From assembly GCA_028015205.1 (NCBI GenBank), contig CM051512.1, positions 10,538,255 through 10,602,254 on the forward strand: a stretch of 64,000 nt of DNA, written 5' to 3'. Positions 60,592 through 64,000 of this stretch are shown here, piece by piece. Each line of letters opens with the position of its first letter. The first letter of the stretch is position 1. The translations under genes and the position numbers were made by a program. Origin of the DNA: Mytilisepta virgata (lineage: Eukaryota; Mollusca; Bivalvia; Mytilida; Mytilidae). The notes beneath the pieces are model-generated. The model was not told where the DNA came from. It did no database searches and worked only from the letters and a program-made list of their open reading frames with translations.

Positions 60592-60660
60592 TATGCCCGA
60601 GTGTGGCAGGGGCATATAGATTTACCCTTGTCCGTCTGTCCGTATGTCCCGATTTGCGTT
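60592..60660 (+). repeat. Hairpin-headed repeat start
   Basis: TATGCCC...GGGGCATA hairpin (60592-60616), then TTGTCCGTCTGTCCGTATG (60629-60647). The body continues into 60775-61790, where a unit of about 130 bp (CTTCATCAGTGGATGTGCCT) recurs. Confidence 0.65.
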
Positions 60661-60880
60661 TAGCTCCATTTCTCAGAAACCTATAGTGATATATCAATGA
60701 TATTTCACCACTACAGTCCTCTTGTATAGTACAACGCAGTTCAGGAACACTTGGGTTGCTATAACCTACATTTCATGCTTCAGTGACTTTGGTTAAGTTT
60801 TGCATTTATGTTCATTTCTTTGGAACTAAGCATAATGTATAAATGAAACTTCATCAGTGGCTGTGCCTTGGATAGTAATG

Positions 60881-61487
60881 ACAGGGATGAAAGTTTTCCG
60901 CGGATCCGCTTTTTCTGATGCCGATTTGGTCATTTTTGAAATACATTGTACGTGTAAATCCGTTGAGAAAATTTTGGGGGGGGGGGGTGATGTCTTAATC
61001 TCACCCTTACTTGGTGATTCCTAGTGTTGTTTGTTTTTATTTCGGTCATCATATCGCTCAGAGAAAAGATCAGTAAAATCGGTCTGATTATTTGGGTGAT
61101 TGGTGACGGTTTCTTGTGTTTCAGCGATTGAAAAGTAAACAATGAACTGGTTCCGTGTATGCACATACTGTTAGTAGGTAAATCATGTATCGTAAACCAG
61201 TATGAACTCAGTGAACTGGTTACCAAACTATTGTGTTGCCAATCCGGTCCTCAACCCTCAACAGTTGACATTCGGTATCAGTTCATTGCATACGTGATCG
61301 ACCTTGACAAAGAAATGAAATTATCCTCAAATTGTTTTCAAAATATCAAAATGCATGGTATGGAAAATGATGAAACACTATGTTCAGGACATGTCAGAAA
61401 CAAGCCTAAAATCTTCAAATCTCAAATCCCCCAAATCCCGGCCTAAAATTTTCCTCTTTTTTCATCAAACATCACTTTTATCCCTGT
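60881..61487. mobile_element. 607-bp TIR element with AATG target duplication
   Basis: Ends ACAGGGATGAAAGT and ACTTTTATCCCTGT are inverted repeats. AATG flanks both sides (60877-60880, 61488-61491). It interrupts a repeat whose intact copies are nearby. It includes a 95-codon frame at 61159-61446 with no recognised function. Confidence 0.7.
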
Positions 61488-62639
61488 AATGAGCAGTCAT
61501 ACAATAATTGGGGCATTATGACGTACATTTTTTGCTTGAGTGACTCTGGTTAAGTTGTACGTTTAGGTTAATTTCTTTGGAACTAGGCATAGTGTATCAA
61601 TGAAACTTCATCAGTGGATGTGCCTTTGGTAGTACTAAGCCGTCATACAATAATTGGGTCATGATGACCTACATTTTATGCGCGAGCGACTCTGGTTAAC
61701 TTTTGCATTAAGGTTCATTTCTTTGGAATTAAGCATAGTTTCAATGAAACTTCATCAGTGGATGTGCCTTGAGTAGTTCTGAGCAGTCATACAAAAATTG
61801 GGTCATTATGAATTTAAATTTAAGATTTCACTAAATGGATCTAATATTACGGCAAAATATTGTACCTTGTGAAATGACTTTTTATAGAGCAAATTATTGC
61901 AGATCAATCAGCTATTTCAATTTTTTCTGAGTCTATAGCCAGCTTATATGGTTTTACAAAAATTGAAATATTTGATAAAATTAGATATATATATTTATTT
62001 ATTTGTATTTTTACGATATTTTAATCTTTGTTATTAACAGAATCTTAATTTCATTTTATGGAATTAATTACTAAAATTTTATTTATTTATTTATCTATTT
62101 CATAATGCTGTCATGCTGTTTTAGTATAATGATAAAGAGCATGTTGCTATATTTTAAGGAATTAATATTGCATAAAATATGTCTTGAAACGTTAGAGTTC
62201 TTATGTAAATCATCAAAAACAGGATATACGAAATGATAGGTATTACATGTAATACATAATGAGAAAATAAAAAACTTAATTCTTGTACTAACATTTTTTA
62301 AAATTGAATTCGTGCTAACACCAAATGGAATTATGTATCCCATATCGGCAAATACAAACGAACATCGGATTGCATTGCATTTCACTAAAAAAAAATTTTG
62401 TGTCTATTTAAATTAACTTTTAAATTGCCTAGCCATTTAATAAGTTAAACTGTTCTTCTTTACTTTACTTAAGTTTTTTTTTTTTGTTTCTCCTGCGACG
62501 AAAAATCCCGGAGGCGAGATATAGGTATTACTTTTTGGTAGCGGCAGTGACAGCGTAAACTTTTGTAAAACTTTAATAACTTTGCACATGTAATACCTAC
62601 AATTAAGATTTATGGTCCACAAGGTAGCTTATCGTATAA

Positions 62640-63560
62640 GGTTTGCCACAGTATACTTGTCTTGTGACCCTGACCTCATTTTCATGGTTCACTGACCAAG
62701 TTTCGTGGTTAAATCCATCATTCCATTAATACCTAGGTCAACCATATTTGGTCTATAGATAGTTCTTAGTGGGTGCATGCCAGTCTGACACTGGCTTGGG
62801 ACCTTAACCTCAATTTCATGCTCGAGTGACTTTGTCAATTTTTCGTGGTTAAATCCATTTCTCAGAAACTTTAATACTTAGACCCACTGTATTTGGTCAA
62901 TAGATAGTTCTTGGTGAGTACATGTCAGTCTGACACCTGTCTTTTGACCTTGACCTCAATTTCATGCTTGAGTGACCTGCGACACATTTTCGTGGTTAAG
63001 TCCATTTCTCAGAAACTGTAATACCTGGCCAACCACAACTGGTCTATAACAGATAGTTCTTGGTGGGTACATGCCATTCTGACACCTGGCTTGGGACCTT
63101 GACCTCAATTTCATGCCTGAGTAACTTTTTCACTTTTTCATGGTTAAGTCCATTTCTCAGCGACAAGAATACCTAGACCCAACATATTTAATCACTAGAT
63201 AGTTCTTGGTGGGTACATGTCAGTCTGACACCTGGTTTGGGACCTTGACCTCAATTTCATGCTTGAGTGACTTTCATCCAAATTTCTTGATTAAGTCCTT
63301 TTTTAAGGAACTGTAATACCCAGACCCATCCGTGTTTGGTCTATAGATAGTTCTTAGTGGGTAAATGCATGTCTGACACCTGTCTCTGGACCTTGACCTC
63401 AATTGCATGCTTGAATGACTTTGTCACATTTTCGAGATTAGGTCCATTTCTCAGCAACTTTAATACCTAGACCCACCATATTTGGTTAAAAGATAGTTCT
63501 TAGTTGATACATGTCGGTATGACACCTGCTTTGGACCTTGACCTCAATTTCTTTTAACAC
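62640..63560. repeat. ~147-bp degenerate tandem array
   Basis: TAGTTCTTGGTGGGTACATG landmarks recur at 62762, 62907, 63056, 63202, 63350 and 63496 (mean spacing 146.8). Between them lie GACCTTGACCTCAATTTCATG and TTAAGTCCATTTCTCAG. No coding capacity. Confidence 0.85.
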
Positions 63561-64000
63561 ATTTTCCTTTGACTTGGAAAATGTCGGGTATCAGATAATC
63601 ATTATTCTGTGTCCATGTGCATACTCAGGCGAGACATGTAGTGTGTCCACTCTTGTTATTTGAGTAATTTATTAATATCTAAGACTTGTATCCATGAGTT
63701 TTTCCTTTAACATACCATGCATATATTATCATTGGAAAATGTTATAATTTTTTTAAATTTTCCTTAAATTTTAAAAAGTGGGGGTTTTGGTACATAATCA
63801 GTTAATCGATATCGAGATTCACTGTTGGTTTCGGTATTACACCTGGGGCATAATAAAGATCGATTGGGGCACACTGAAAATAGAATTGGGAGTAATGAAG
63901 ACGGCTTTGGGCCTAATGAAAATTGGAGCATAATGATAATGGATTAGGGCATACTGAAAATGGATAAGGGCATACTGTATTTAGGGCATACTGAAAGTGG

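Noticed and set aside
61159..61446. 95-codon frame as a further exon or separate gene
   Set aside because: It lies wholly inside a TIR element, has no recognised domain, and does not continue the phase-2 end of exon 13 with a clear acceptor.

Overview
The window looks like AT-rich, intron-rich, repeat-dense invertebrate nuclear DNA. The repeat types and the low-GC introns suggest a bivalve mollusc, probably a mussel; this is inference from style, not a database match. I see no bacterial gene organisation, rRNA genes, CRISPR arrays or convincing functional tRNA genes.

Two multi-exon genes for RING-type ubiquitin ligases dominate, arranged head to head about 8 kb apart. On the minus strand (36698 down to 12378) a complete ANKIB1-type RBR ligase can be assembled from 21 coding exons. 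All splice phases agree and give 1,314 codons plus a stop, with ankyrin repeats, a UBA-like segment, RING1-IBR-RING2, an Ariadne domain, a small Cys motif, a UIM and a long acidic tail. On the plus strand (44922 to at least 60160) thirteen phase-compatible exons give at least 1,173 codons. They encode a PH-like N-terminus, a zinc ribbon, a duplicated module and a long Ser/Thr/Asn-rich linker, then RING, B-box and helical exons as in a TRIM protein. This is either an unusual TRIM fusion or two adjacent genes; the 3' end lies outside the window.

Layout: 1-1.8 kb, non-LTR retrotransposon remnant; 2-8.5 kb, tandemly duplicated blocks of a dispersed repeat and a SINE; 8.6-12.4 kb, repeat-poor AT-rich DNA, possibly the ANKIB1 3'UTR; 12.4-36.7 kb, ANKIB1 with introns full of SINEs, MITEs, minisatellites and duplicated repeats; 36.7-44.9 kb, intergenic, with two miniature LTR elements, a retrotransposon remnant, a Harbinger-like MITE and SINEs; 44.9-60.2 kb, the TRIM-like gene; 60.2-64 kb, an inserted TIR element and a roughly 147-bp tandem array.

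The most unusual structure is at 39991-40796. It is an LTR-internal-LTR-internal-LTR trimer of a very small retroelement, with 198-bp LTRs and a 106-bp interior. It has TG...CA ends, a Lys-tRNA-like primer-binding site, a polypurine tract and a 4-bp target duplication, and each LTR carries a tRNA-like sequence with Pol III A and B boxes. A second, older copy in inverted orientation (38724-39245) has the same architecture and its own 4-bp target duplication.
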